From Halorhabdus utahensis DSM 12940 (GTDB lineage Archaea; Halobacteriota; Halobacteria; Halobacteriales; Haloarculaceae): a DNA stretch of 64,000 bases. The stretch spans positions 1,674,001 to 1,738,000 of the forward strand of contig NC_013158.1 in NCBI RefSeq assembly GCF_000023945.1, given 5' to 3'. The position numbers and the translations under genes are program-made. Shown here in pieces: positions 36,033 to 44,859 of the stretch. The notes under the pieces are model-generated. The model ran no database searches. It was not told the DNA's origin and worked only from the letters and a program-made list of their open reading frames with translations. Every line of letters begins with the position of its first letter. Positions within the stretch are counted from its first letter, which is position 1.

Positions 36033-38318
36033 ATGAGTCAAAAGCATGCCGATAGTCTTCTAAAGGCAGGGACGGAGTCGGAAGTTCATCAAATCCTCAA
36101 CGGCAAATATTTTGAAGAAAGTAATTGGGTGCCCCTCGGTGATCAGGAGAATAACTACGGGATTGTCGAAAACCAGGCAGCATCTCCGTTAGCAGCTCTC
36201 ACGGAGATCATTGTGAATTCTATTGACGCAATATTACTTAAAAATTATAATCATAGATACGGAGATGAAGATCTTGAGGATACAAAGTTTGAAACTATGC
36301 AGCAGGCGGCAGAAAAGCTCATTGAGCCGTCCAAGGAGGACCTGGTCTTAGCGGCCGAAGGAGAAAAAGGAGGGCCACTGAGTCTGGTTGTTGAAGACAC
36401 AGGAGAAGGAAAACTGAATGGAAGATTTGAAGAAACCTTTCTTGGGCTTCTTTCGCCGGGAAAGCTGAAACAGGAATATGAGTTTTTGCAAGGTCAATAT
36501 GGAATGGGTAGTTCTGGTGTTTTACCATTTTGTGGGCAAAAGGGATATAAATTGATTCTATCAGCTTCTCATGAGGATCCGGGTCAATGGGCCTGGAGCA
36601 TCATTCGAAAGAATGAACAAAAAACCCGATATGAATATTTCACAGTTGACGGAGATATTCCGACTTTTGGAGGCAAAGTGAATGGCAGGAAGTATGGGTC
36701 AGTGGTTAAACTTTATAATTATCAAGTCAATCAGCAAAGCCAAATATCTTCAGACAGGAATATCCGTCGCTTTTTGGAAAGGTATCTACTCAAATCGCCA
36801 ATTTCGATTAATTTGGAGGAACGTCGAGACTATTCCTCCTTCCAAATGGAAGATGAAACAGATGGGATGCTTCCCCATATTGAAGAGAAATATTCAGAAC
36901 TTCTCAAAAGCAATCATCGAATACAATATTCTTTTGATAATTCTGCAATTGGAACTAGAGAAATTCAAGTAATTCTTTTTAAGCAAGATAAGAATTTGGA
37001 TGAAAAACAGCAGGAGAAAAAACGACTCTTTATAGGCGGCCGAAAGCATCGTCGTCAAGCAATATTCTTCGTTGTAAATGGGCAAACCCACGGTGATCAA
37101 GGAAAGAGTTTCTTGAAAAACAGATGTGGACGGCCACGAACAGCCGACGACACTCTCGTATTCGTTGACTTCTCAGACATTTCTGGGACTGATCTTGTTA
37201 ATTTATTCAAGCCAGCCCGAGATAGATTGACAGATAAGGAAATTGCCCGTGATCTAATATCAGGCCTACAAGAAGCGATCGAAGAGGATGATGTCTTGTC
37301 GAATGAAGAGAGACTCCGCCGGGAAGAGGTTATTGAAGAACAAGACGAAAGTCTTGAGGAATACTTCAATACTGTAGTAGATGATAATCCCATCTTACAC
37401 TCATATTTCACAGATGAGGGGAGTGCATCTTTGGATGATGAAGAAAGTTCTGAGGAAACGAATGTCTCTGTAAATCTTGATGATCTGGAATTTGATCCAC
37501 CACATATCCCGGACAAACTATCTCCAATTGAAATATTCCGATCACATGGTTCTTATGACCTTTGGAATTCAGAGGCAGGTATCTTTGAGTTAGAAGTGCC
37601 CATTAATGGAACCCGTCGTCTGAGATTTTATTTAAATGCGCCAGATAATTACTTTTACCGAGACCAATCAAGGGGATCGCTTTCAATAACTCCATCTGAA
37701 GCAGTTAAGTCCTGGCAACTTAGCACCGGTATCCTTTCGCTCACCGTCGAACCACTAAAGGGATCGAGGGAAGGTACTGAAACACCGATAACTGTCGAAG
37801 TTACACGTCCGACTAAACAACCCTTGACCTCGACGGTTCGGATACAGTGTGTTGAACCGAAAACTGAAGAGAAGGAGCCTAATGACGAGGAAATCGAATT
37901 CCGGTTACCCAGTGTCACGGAAGTAGAGGAGGATAGTTGGGAAGATCACAATTTCGATGAAAATGAAGTAGTAAGGATTGATGATTACAGTGATGAGCAA
38001 GGAGATATTGCTGTTTTTGTAAATATGGACTGTGTACAATTGCAAAGCTTCATTGATCGCCACTCTTTGGAGAGTTCTGAAAAGGCAGAAATAAGAATGG
38101 CATTTAAACAAGGTGTTGCACTGTACAGTATATCTCAGTACATTGAATTTTTAGAGACGCTCCGGGAACAAGAAGAAATAGATGAAATAGATGATGATAC
38201 GGCCCCATCGGAGATATTCACTGAAGAAAACGACATAACGCAAATTGTATCCCGGTCAATGAGGGGAATCGCTTGGACATTGCCTGATCAGTATTATAAA
38301 GCCAAAGAGATTGGATAG
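36033..38318 (+). CDS. GHKL-type ATPase protein (MutL/Hsp90-like)
   Basis: 761 residues. The N-terminal 250 residues form a GHKL ATP-binding fold: N-box LTEIIVNSIDA near 56-66, G1 box VVEDTGEG near 119-126, and the GQYGMGSSGV lid glycine box near 155. The middle holds a transducer-like domain (FIGGRKHRRQAIFFVVNGQT). The C-terminal 300 residues include an Ig-like beta domain and an acidic helical tail. GHKL proteins of this size are known in several defence clusters as ATP-driven conformational switches. The gene is AT-rich (about 42% GC), follows the OLD gene by 40 bases, and has a good GGGGTGATT ribosome-binding site. Its substrate is unknown. Confidence 0.8.
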   Translation: MSQKHADSLLKAGTESEVHQILNGKYFEESNWVPLGDQENNYGIVENQAASPLAALTEIIVNSIDAILLKNYNHRYGDEDLEDTKFETMQQAAEKLIEPSKEDLVLAAEGEKGGPLSLVVEDTGEGKLNGRFEETFLGLLSPGKLKQEYEFLQGQYGMGSSGVLPFCGQKGYKLILSASHEDPGQWAWSIIRKNEQKTRYEYFTVDGDIPTFGGKVNGRKYGSVVKLYNYQVNQQSQISSDRNIRRFLERYLLKSPISINLEERRDYSSFQMEDETDGMLPHIEEKYSELLKSNHRIQYSFDNSAIGTREIQVILFKQDKNLDEKQQEKKRLFIGGRKHRRQAIFFVVNGQTHGDQGKSFLKNRCGRPRTADDTLVFVDFSDISGTDLVNLFKPARDRLTDKEIARDLISGLQEAIEEDDVLSNEERLRREEVIEEQDESLEEYFNTVVDDNPILHSYFTDEGSASLDDEESSEETNVSVNLDDLEFDPPHIPDKLSPIEIFRSHGSYDLWNSEAGIFELEVPINGTRRLRFYLNAPDNYFYRDQSRGSLSITPSEAVKSWQLSTGILSLTVEPLKGSREGTETPITVEVTRPTKQPLTSTVRIQCVEPKTEEKEPNDEEIEFRLPSVTEVEEDSWEDHNFDENEVVRIDDYSDEQGDIAVFVNMDCVQLQSFIDRHSLESSEKAEIRMAFKQGVALYSISQYIEFLETLREQEEIDEIDDDTAPSEIFTEENDITQIVSRSMRGIAWTLPDQYYKAKEIG

Positions 38319-38342
38319 CTTATAACTGTTCCTATGGTGAAA

Positions 38343-38357
38343 ACTAGCAGCGCTAGT
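38343..38357. repeat. Short hairpin after the GHKL gene
   Basis: ACTAGC and GCTAGT pair around AGC. It lies 25 bases after the GHKL stop. It may be part of a transcription end before the separate helicase promoter; no T-tract follows directly. Confidence 0.3.
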
Positions 38358-38381
38358 CCCATTTGAATTCTACTCAATCAG

Positions 38382-38391
38382 TATTTTTAAT
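38382..38391 (+). promoter_or_regulatory. TATA element for the DUF1998 helicase
   Basis: TATTTTTAAT is centred about 25 bases before the ATG at 38412, the right place for an archaeal promoter giving a leaderless mRNA. It implies the big helicase can be transcribed apart from the rest of the operon. Confidence 0.5.
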
Positions 38392-38411
38392 CAGTGGTCT
38401 CATGAAAGAGT

Positions 38412-41400
38412 ATGGCCACCCGTCTCAATCCTTTCGACGCACTCGACGAAGTCCAAACCTCGTATCGGGATTACGTCGAGACGTTCCAGAACGTCGACGA
38501 CGATACGATTGAAGCCTGGATCGACGAGCGGATCAACACTGGCAAGGTTCTCTGGAAGGAGCCGTTCGTCCAGCTGAACGAGCGATTCCAGACGGGTCGA
38601 TCCCTACACGAATTCGTCGATGAAGGATCGCTCCACTCCGGCGTCCTCGATGTCTTCGATGACGAGAGCGGTGAACCGATCGAACCGTACAAGCACCAGT
38701 CAGAAGCGATCGAATCGATTCGCGAGGGGAACACGATCGTCTCAACTGGCACGGGGTCGGGGAAGAGCTTCGCGTTCGGCATCCCGATCGTCAGCCACTG
38801 CCTCGAGGCTATCGACCGAGGCGAGGAGGGGATCAAGGCCGTCATCGTCTATCCGATGAACGCCCTGGCGAACTCGCAGTACGAGGAGTTCGCCGAACGA
38901 CTCGATGGGTCTGGTCTCAAGCTCGGTCTCTACACGGGGGACACACCCACGGATCCCGACAGCGAGGCGGAGTTCCTCAATCAATTCGGTCGTGACGAGC
39001 CGTACGACTGTGAGGTCGTCTCCCGGGAGGAACTCCGCGAGGATCCGCCGGACATCCTGATGACCAACTACGTGATGCTGGACTACATTCTGACTCGTCA
39101 TCAGGATAAGGAACTCTTCCCGCCTGAGCACGACGGTGCCCTCGAGTTCCTTGTCCTCGACGAGATCCACACCTACACCGGCCATCAGGGGGCCGACGTC
39201 GCGGCCCTCATCCGGCGACTGCGTGAGCACACTGGCGCGGGCGAAGGGCTGACCTGCATCGGGACCTCAGCGACCGTCCAGAGCGAGGAGGGCCTGGACG
39301 CCGACGAGGAGATTGCCGAGTTCTCCGAACGGATCTTCGGATCGCCCGTCGATCCGGACCGAGTCATTGGCGAGTCTCACTATACTCTCGAGCTGACCGG
39401 GGATGCGAATCTCCCCGAACGCGTCGAAGTAACTCAGGCGGACATCCAGCGGTTCGATGGATCTGCGGATGAGGCGACCAAACTTGCAGAACGGATCACC
39501 GAGCGATCGCTCCGAAAGGAAGAAACGAAATCCGCCAAAGCCATTGGAGAGGTTCTCCTCGATCACCCCACCGTTGCCTTCCTCGACGAACAGCTTAGCA
39601 CCCAGAGTCAACAGATCCAACCGTCCGGGGAAGCCGCCGAACAAGCGGAAGAATCGCTCGTTGAGGAATACCGCGAGAACTTCCGGCCTGCTGCGACAGC
39701 TGATGAAGCTCGTCGAGAACTCCAAGCTGCCTTACTTGCGGGCACCGTCGGAACGACGGAGGTCCAAGGCGACCAACAACCGATCTTCGTGCCGAAACTC
39801 CACTCGTTCTTTAGCCAGGGCTCTGGGTTGGTCGCGTGTCTCACCGAGGAAACGCTCGAGGACGAAGAGCCCCATTTAAGCGACGCTGGAGACCTTCAGT
39901 GTCGTCATTGTGCTCGGGAATACGACCGGGATATCAAGGCCTTCCCGCTGTCCTTCTGCCGCGCCTGTGGCCAGGAATACTACACTGTAGTCCGTGACGA
40001 CCATGGCCACCTGGCGCCACGTGAGGTGAGCGATCTCAGTGTCGAAGACGACGAGACAGCAGGATACGTCATGCGAGGGGAGTGGGACCGGGAAGAGACA
40101 CCGCTCCCGGCCGATTGGTTCGATGACGACGATGTCCTCAGGGACACCTGGGTCGATGCAGTTCCTGAACCAGCTACCTACTGTCCCCAACATAATCGCC
40201 TGACTGACGGCCACCTCGAGAGCGGACAGCTCGATTGTGGTTGTTTCGCCACGCAAGGAATTCAGGTAATGTGGACGGAGGCGGAGTTCCTCTTCTGTGG
40301 CAACTGCGGGGTAAGTCACACGCGAATGGGTCGTGCGATGGAGCTCTCGAAGATGTTCAAGTTCGGGACAGTCGGTCGATCGACCGCGACTGACGTCCTC
40401 ATCGGCTCGACGATGCAGGAATTGCCCGACCCTCAACAGAAGACGATCGCCTTCAGCGACAATCGACAGGACACCGCATTGCAGGCTGCCCACCTCAATA
40501 ATCTCTATCAGCGGGTGAAGTTCCGCCGTGCGCTCTACGGTGCGTTGCAGGAAAACGGTCGTGTGAGCCTCGCTGATATCGGAAACCGTACCTTCGACGT
40601 CTTAGATAGCAATGATGCACTACCTGATGGCCTCCAAACTACCCGGTTCGGCGTTCCTGACGACGAGAAGGGGAGATATAGCCGATATCTGGAGTTCCAT
40701 ACGCTGCTCGAACTCAGGAAAAGCCAGCAACGTGGTCAGCAGAGCCTCGAAGACGTCGGTCTCATCGATGTTGAGTATGAGCACCTCGAGGATCTCGCGG
40801 AAATCGACGAAGCCTGGGAAGACGTGCCGGAATTAGCTGACGCCGACCCGGCTGTCAGACACGAATATTGTAAGGCATTCCTCGACTTGTTCCGGCGAAC
40901 TGCGGCGCTCAATCACAACATTTTCACCAACTTCGGTGATTTCCGGAGGGACGTCATCAACAATCTCGATGACGATGCGCAGTTTCACAAGCAGCAATTC
41001 TTCAGGTTCCCTGAAGGATTCAGTGACTCAGCAGACACAAGTGGCACTGAACAAATTCACCGGTTTACCCACTGGCGATCTCGCCACGTCAAGTGGACGA
41101 CTAGGGCACTAGATGTCGATTCGGATCGAGCTGTCGAGGTCATTAAAGGAGTTCGAGATCTCCTAAGCAATCCCGATGAGCTTCCCCTTCTGGTGGAAGC
41201 GCCCATCTATCGCGGGCGCAAAGCCTACATGCTCAACTCCGGGCTCGTTAAGTTGGTTCCGCACGATCCGAGTGATGTTTCGGTTTGTCCGAAGTGTAAG
41301 ACCGTCGTTACTCGAGATCGTCTCGAGATGTGCCTCAACAGTAGCTGTGGAAACGTAACGCCCGAGCAGACCGACCTCCGCGATTCGTACTTTCACGAGC

Positions 41401-43706
41401 TGTATACCCTCTCCTTCGACGAAGCGGTGGACATCTTCGCAGCCGAACACAGTGGCCAGATCGAAGGAGAGCTTCGGAAGGAATTAGAGACCCAGTTCCG
41501 CGAGGACGGGAACCTGAACACGATTGTATGCACTCCGACTATGGAGCTGGGGATCGATATCGGAGATCTTTCGAACGTCTTTATGCGTAACGTGCCGCCG
41601 AATCCCAGCAATTACGCCCAACGCTCGGGTCGAGCAGGTCGTCAGGACCAACCGTCGCTTGTGACCACATTCTGTGGAAGTGGCTTCGGTCGTGCTTCGC
41701 ATGATCAGTATTTCTACCAACGTCCGGAGCGGATCATCGCTGGTGAAATCTCACCACCGACGTTTCTCCTCAACAACCGAGATCTCCTGAAAGCACATAT
41801 CAACGCCCTCGTGCTCGAAGTCATCGACTTCAAGCTACAGGGAAAGATCAAACAGATCTTGGATATCAAAGCAACCGAAAACAGTTACGAGCTATATGGG
41901 AGTTATCGTGACGACTTGGAATCTGCGGTAGAATCGAACCGTGACGAAATCATCCAGGCCGTCAAACAAGCCTTCAGCAGAGAGCGTCAACACACGGAGT
42001 ACACTGACTGGTTCACCGACGAATTTATCGAGGAACGTGTCGATGAGTTCGTTGGCAATTTTGACGAAGCCTTCGATCCGTGGCGAATTGAATACAGTCG
42101 GCTGACCAGAGAACTTCGTCGGTTGAACAAGAAACTCGGTGCCGAAGGCGGGGAATACCTTGAACGGCAGGAGCGGGACGCGATCGAACGTCGCCTGGAA
42201 AACATGCGGGATGGAGGGAAGCGATTCTACTCCTACCAGTATCTTCGCTCACAGGGTTTCCTACCGAATTATGGCTTCCCTCGATCGAACTGCACACTTG
42301 GATTCACGACGCTCGAAGACGATATTCAGCGGGACGAGGCACAGGCGATCCGCGAATTCGCTCCCGGAAATCACGTGTACTACCGCGGGGAACGACATGG
42401 CGTCAAGTACGCCAGGCCGAAGACTCGCGATGCCGAACCGGTTACGCGCCATAAGATCGTTTGTCCTGCTTGTGAGACGATTCTGATGGGTGATGATGCA
42501 CAAGAGGCGGCTGGCTGCCCGGCCTGTGGAGAGACGTTCGACGGAGTTCACACGAACCCGAACGCAATGGAACTCCCGGACCAGCGGGCCCGCCCGGAGG
42601 AAAACATCACCAGTGATGACGAGGAGAGACAGAGGGAAGGCTATGACATCGAACAATACTATGAACGCCGGAATGCGACCGAGTACGAACTTGCGGGCGA
42701 TGGGGTTTCAGCCCATGTGACTTATGAATCGAATGCGCGGATAGTCACGGTCAATTCCGGAATCCGGGGCAGAGACGACGACGAGCTTCAGGGCTTTGCC
42801 CTGTGTACGGAGTGTAACCGATGGCTCACGAGTTATAATCAGATCGAAGGCCACGTTGACGACGGCTGCTATGCGAATGCAGACGAGGACGCAGTTCGCG
42901 AGGGTATCGAACTCTACACAGAGGGCGGACATGATACCGTGACCGTGACGACGCCCTTACCCGGCCAGGTGGATGAAAACCGGTCGGAATCCTTCTTCCA
43001 CACACTTAAAGAAGCTCTTTATCAGGGAATTCTCGTCGAATTCGATCTTGATGAACAAGAGCTTTCGACCTTCATTAAGCCAGCGCCAGGCGATCATGGC
43101 GACCTTACTATCGTAATTCACGAGACAAGTGAAGGCGGTGCTGGTGCGCTACACGATCTAACTGATCCAACGAAGAATCGCTTTGCTCGGGCAATTCGAG
43201 AGGCACTTGATGTACTTCACGCCAATGATCCCGATGGATGCGAGCGGGCCTGTTACGAGTGCTTGATGTCCTACTATAATCAGCGTGAACATCCACTGTT
43301 CGATAGAGAGTTAGTCATGCCATGGCTTCGAGGAGCACAGTCGTTGACCCTGAATCCGATTGATCGCACTTATGACGAGGAGAGATACCAGGATCTCAGG
43401 AGTACTTGTGAATCTAGCTTAGAACTCGATGTCCTCGAACGTGTCCGAGACGAAGGCTATCCCCTTCCTGATGAGGCACAAAAGACGATATATGACGGGG
43501 AAGAACCAGTAGTTGAAGCCGACTTTTTCTATGAGTCTGCAGGACGACCACAACCCATTGCAGTATTCGTCGATGGCCCGGACCATCAGAAAGAACACGT
43601 CCGAGCAGGCGACGAGGAAAAGCGCCAGAGGTTGCTACAGATGAATTATCGATATTTTAGCGTCTCATCACCAAGCGAAGTCCCCGATCTCTGGGAGCAG
43701 ATATAG
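38412..43706 (+). CDS. Giant DUF1998 DEAD/DEAH-box helicase with nuclease-like C terminus
   Basis: 1,764 residues. Helicase motifs are STGTGSGKSFA (Lys118), LVLDEIHTYTG (D250), CTPTMELGIDIGDL and QRSGRAGRQ near 1070. Two Cys-rich zinc-like inserts occur (CRHCAREY with CRACGQEYY, and CPKCKTVVT with CLNSSCGN), and later CPACETIL with CPACGETF. The DUF1998/MZB end has HETSEGGAGALHDL near 1570 and CERACYECLMSYYNQ near 1610. The last 65 residues resemble the Vsr/DUF559 nuclease fold (EADFFYES ... IAVFVDGPDHQKEH). Such proteins are the DruE/MrfA-like helicases; DISARM normally splits this function into DrmA and DrmB. It is the last gene of the run and has its own promoter. Confidence 0.85.
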   Translation: MATRLNPFDALDEVQTSYRDYVETFQNVDDDTIEAWIDERINTGKVLWKEPFVQLNERFQTGRSLHEFVDEGSLHSGVLDVFDDESGEPIEPYKHQSEAIESIREGNTIVSTGTGSGKSFAFGIPIVSHCLEAIDRGEEGIKAVIVYPMNALANSQYEEFAERLDGSGLKLGLYTGDTPTDPDSEAEFLNQFGRDEPYDCEVVSREELREDPPDILMTNYVMLDYILTRHQDKELFPPEHDGALEFLVLDEIHTYTGHQGADVAALIRRLREHTGAGEGLTCIGTSATVQSEEGLDADEEIAEFSERIFGSPVDPDRVIGESHYTLELTGDANLPERVEVTQADIQRFDGSADEATKLAERITERSLRKEETKSAKAIGEVLLDHPTVAFLDEQLSTQSQQIQPSGEAAEQAEESLVEEYRENFRPAATADEARRELQAALLAGTVGTTEVQGDQQPIFVPKLHSFFSQGSGLVACLTEETLEDEEPHLSDAGDLQCRHCAREYDRDIKAFPLSFCRACGQEYYTVVRDDHGHLAPREVSDLSVEDDETAGYVMRGEWDREETPLPADWFDDDDVLRDTWVDAVPEPATYCPQHNRLTDGHLESGQLDCGCFATQGIQVMWTEAEFLFCGNCGVSHTRMGRAMELSKMFKFGTVGRSTATDVLIGSTMQELPDPQQKTIAFSDNRQDTALQAAHLNNLYQRVKFRRALYGALQENGRVSLADIGNRTFDVLDSNDALPDGLQTTRFGVPDDEKGRYSRYLEFHTLLELRKSQQRGQQSLEDVGLIDVEYEHLEDLAEIDEAWEDVPELADADPAVRHEYCKAFLDLFRRTAALNHNIFTNFGDFRRDVINNLDDDAQFHKQQFFRFPEGFSDSADTSGTEQIHRFTHWRSRHVKWTTRALDVDSDRAVEVIKGVRDLLSNPDELPLLVEAPIYRGRKAYMLNSGLVKLVPHDPSDVSVCPKCKTVVTRDRLEMCLNSSCGNVTPEQTDLRDSYFHELYTLSFDEAVDIFAAEHSGQIEGELRKELETQFREDGNLNTIVCTPTMELGIDIGDLSNVFMRNVPPNPSNYAQRSGRAGRQDQPSLVTTFCGSGFGRASHDQYFYQRPERIIAGEISPPTFLLNNRDLLKAHINALVLEVIDFKLQGKIKQILDIKATENSYELYGSYRDDLESAVESNRDEIIQAVKQAFSRERQHTEYTDWFTDEFIEERVDEFVGNFDEAFDPWRIEYSRLTRELRRLNKKLGAEGGEYLERQERDAIERRLENMRDGGKRFYSYQYLRSQGFLPNYGFPRSNCTLGFTTLEDDIQRDEAQAIREFAPGNHVYYRGERHGVKYARPKTRDAEPVTRHKIVCPACETILMGDDAQEAAGCPACGETFDGVHTNPNAMELPDQRARPEENITSDDEERQREGYDIEQYYERRNATEYELAGDGVSAHVTYESNARIVTVNSGIRGRDDDELQGFALCTECNRWLTSYNQIEGHVDDGCYANADEDAVREGIELYTEGGHDTVTVTTPLPGQVDENRSESFFHTLKEALYQGILVEFDLDEQELSTFIKPAPGDHGDLTIVIHETSEGGAGALHDLTDPTKNRFARAIREALDVLHANDPDGCERACYECLMSYYNQREHPLFDRELVMPWLRGAQSLTLNPIDRTYDEERYQDLRSTCESSLELDVLERVRDEGYPLPDEAQKTIYDGEEPVVEADFFYESAGRPQPIAVFVDGPDHQKEHVRAGDEEKRQRLLQMNYRYFSVSSPSEVPDLWEQI

Positions 43707-43728
43707 CGGGCAATACCGCCCACACGGT

Positions 43729-44859
43729 CTAAATCCCGTCATGCCGTCCAACTTCTCGTGGGAACCCATCCAGAATTTCTCGCCCCGTCAGTCTGTCAGT
43801 CGTAGTTCCGGTTCGTACGAAGAACGTCCCGTCAACGTCAACCGGAACTTCAATTGCTCGGTCCACGTTGATGATAAGGATATCTGTTCCATCGACGCGA
43901 GCTTTCTCAATGTCTCGGATGACGTTTGAGAGATCGTTGCTCAGAACATTCGCTACCGTTTCTTCCACCTGATCGATAGAATCAAGACCAACTGGGGTTC
44001 CGGAATCATCAACACCGATCAGAATGGTCCCACCTTCATTATTTGCGAGCGCGGCTACTTCTTGAGCGACTTTATCACGGTGATTCGGCAGCTGTTCTTT
44101 GAATTCGAGAACTTCGCTTTCTTGCCGTGAAAGGACTGTTTTCACGCTGTCTGGGGAGACTCGGAATTCCCCCTGGAATCGTTGCTCAAGCGCTGCGGAA
44201 AGTAGATCCGAAAATGAGGAGTAGTGTAACTGGTCTTCCTCCGAGAGGAGACCAGTTTCCAATTCAGCCTCTTGCGGTGCTTCCTCATCGTACCGGATCG
44301 GGATGATTGCGAGCGAATCTAAACTCTGTGCAATTGACCCATCAGCAAACTCGAACTCCCGATATCCATTGATTATCTCTTCAGGGTCCCGAGACAGATC
44401 CCCAACGTTCAATACAATAATACTCCCAGTCGCCGCAAGTGGAGCGGTATCATAGACTCCAAGATAGAAGGAGTGAATCTCTTTACCACGATTTATCCAA
44501 TTTTTGCCCACCGAAGAAACGAGCGATTCAACGTTCAGGGCAAACCAGACATCATCAACGCTTCCCGCATTTAGTTCAGCTGCGCCCGATATCTGTCGTT
44601 GTGGAGGCTCTGTTGGAGTACCAATCACGTAATCAACATCGTGATAGAAACTGTGTCCGGACGGGGAATAATTTCGTTCAGCGACTAACTCACCTTCCCG
44701 AGCTGCTTCAAGCAGGATGTCACTCCTTGATAATATGTCCCTTCCCACTGCCTCGCAGATCACGTCGGTTTGCTTGCGTCCTTGGCCGGAGTAATCTCCT
44801 TGCTGGAATAACTTCAGGACCTGTCCCGGGAGTTCACAAAAGTGGTCTGAATCAGTCAT
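43729..44859 (-). CDS. AlbA_2-domain protein with REase-like N terminus
   Basis: 376 residues. The C-terminal domain (about 245-350) is a clear AlbA_2/Schlafen-type domain: SEVLEFKEQLPNHRDKVAQE, NEGGTILIGVDDSG and FFVRTGTTTDRLT. The N-terminal 200 residues show YHDVDYVIG near 74, then WFALNVESLVSSVGKNWINR, then GSIIVLNVG. This resembles the core of restriction endonucleases, but the usual E-x-K is replaced by N-V-E, so it may be inactive. The start overlaps the stop of the methyltransferase gene by 8 nt. Together they look like a modification-plus-effector pair. The gene is convergent with the DUF1998 helicase, with 22 bases between the stops. Confidence 0.65.
   Translation of the reverse strand: MTDSDHFCELPGQVLKLFQQGDYSGQGRKQTDVICEAVGRDILSRSDILLEAAREGELVAERNYSPSGHSFYHDVDYVIGTPTEPPQRQISGAAELNAGSVDDVWFALNVESLVSSVGKNWINRGKEIHSFYLGVYDTAPLAATGSIIVLNVGDLSRDPEEIINGYREFEFADGSIAQSLDSLAIIPIRYDEEAPQEAELETGLLSEEDQLHYSSFSDLLSAALEQRFQGEFRVSPDSVKTVLSRQESEVLEFKEQLPNHRDKVAQEVAALANNEGGTILIGVDDSGTPVGLDSIDQVEETVANVLSNDLSNVIRDIEKARVDGTDILIINVDRAIEVPVDVDGTFFVRTGTTTDRLTGREILDGFPREVGRHDGI

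Noticed and set aside
26172-43706. BREX assignment of the helicase and methyltransferase genes
   Set aside because: PglX-type methylases also occur in BREX, but no PglZ, BrxC or BrxA/BrxB-like gene is visible in the window.
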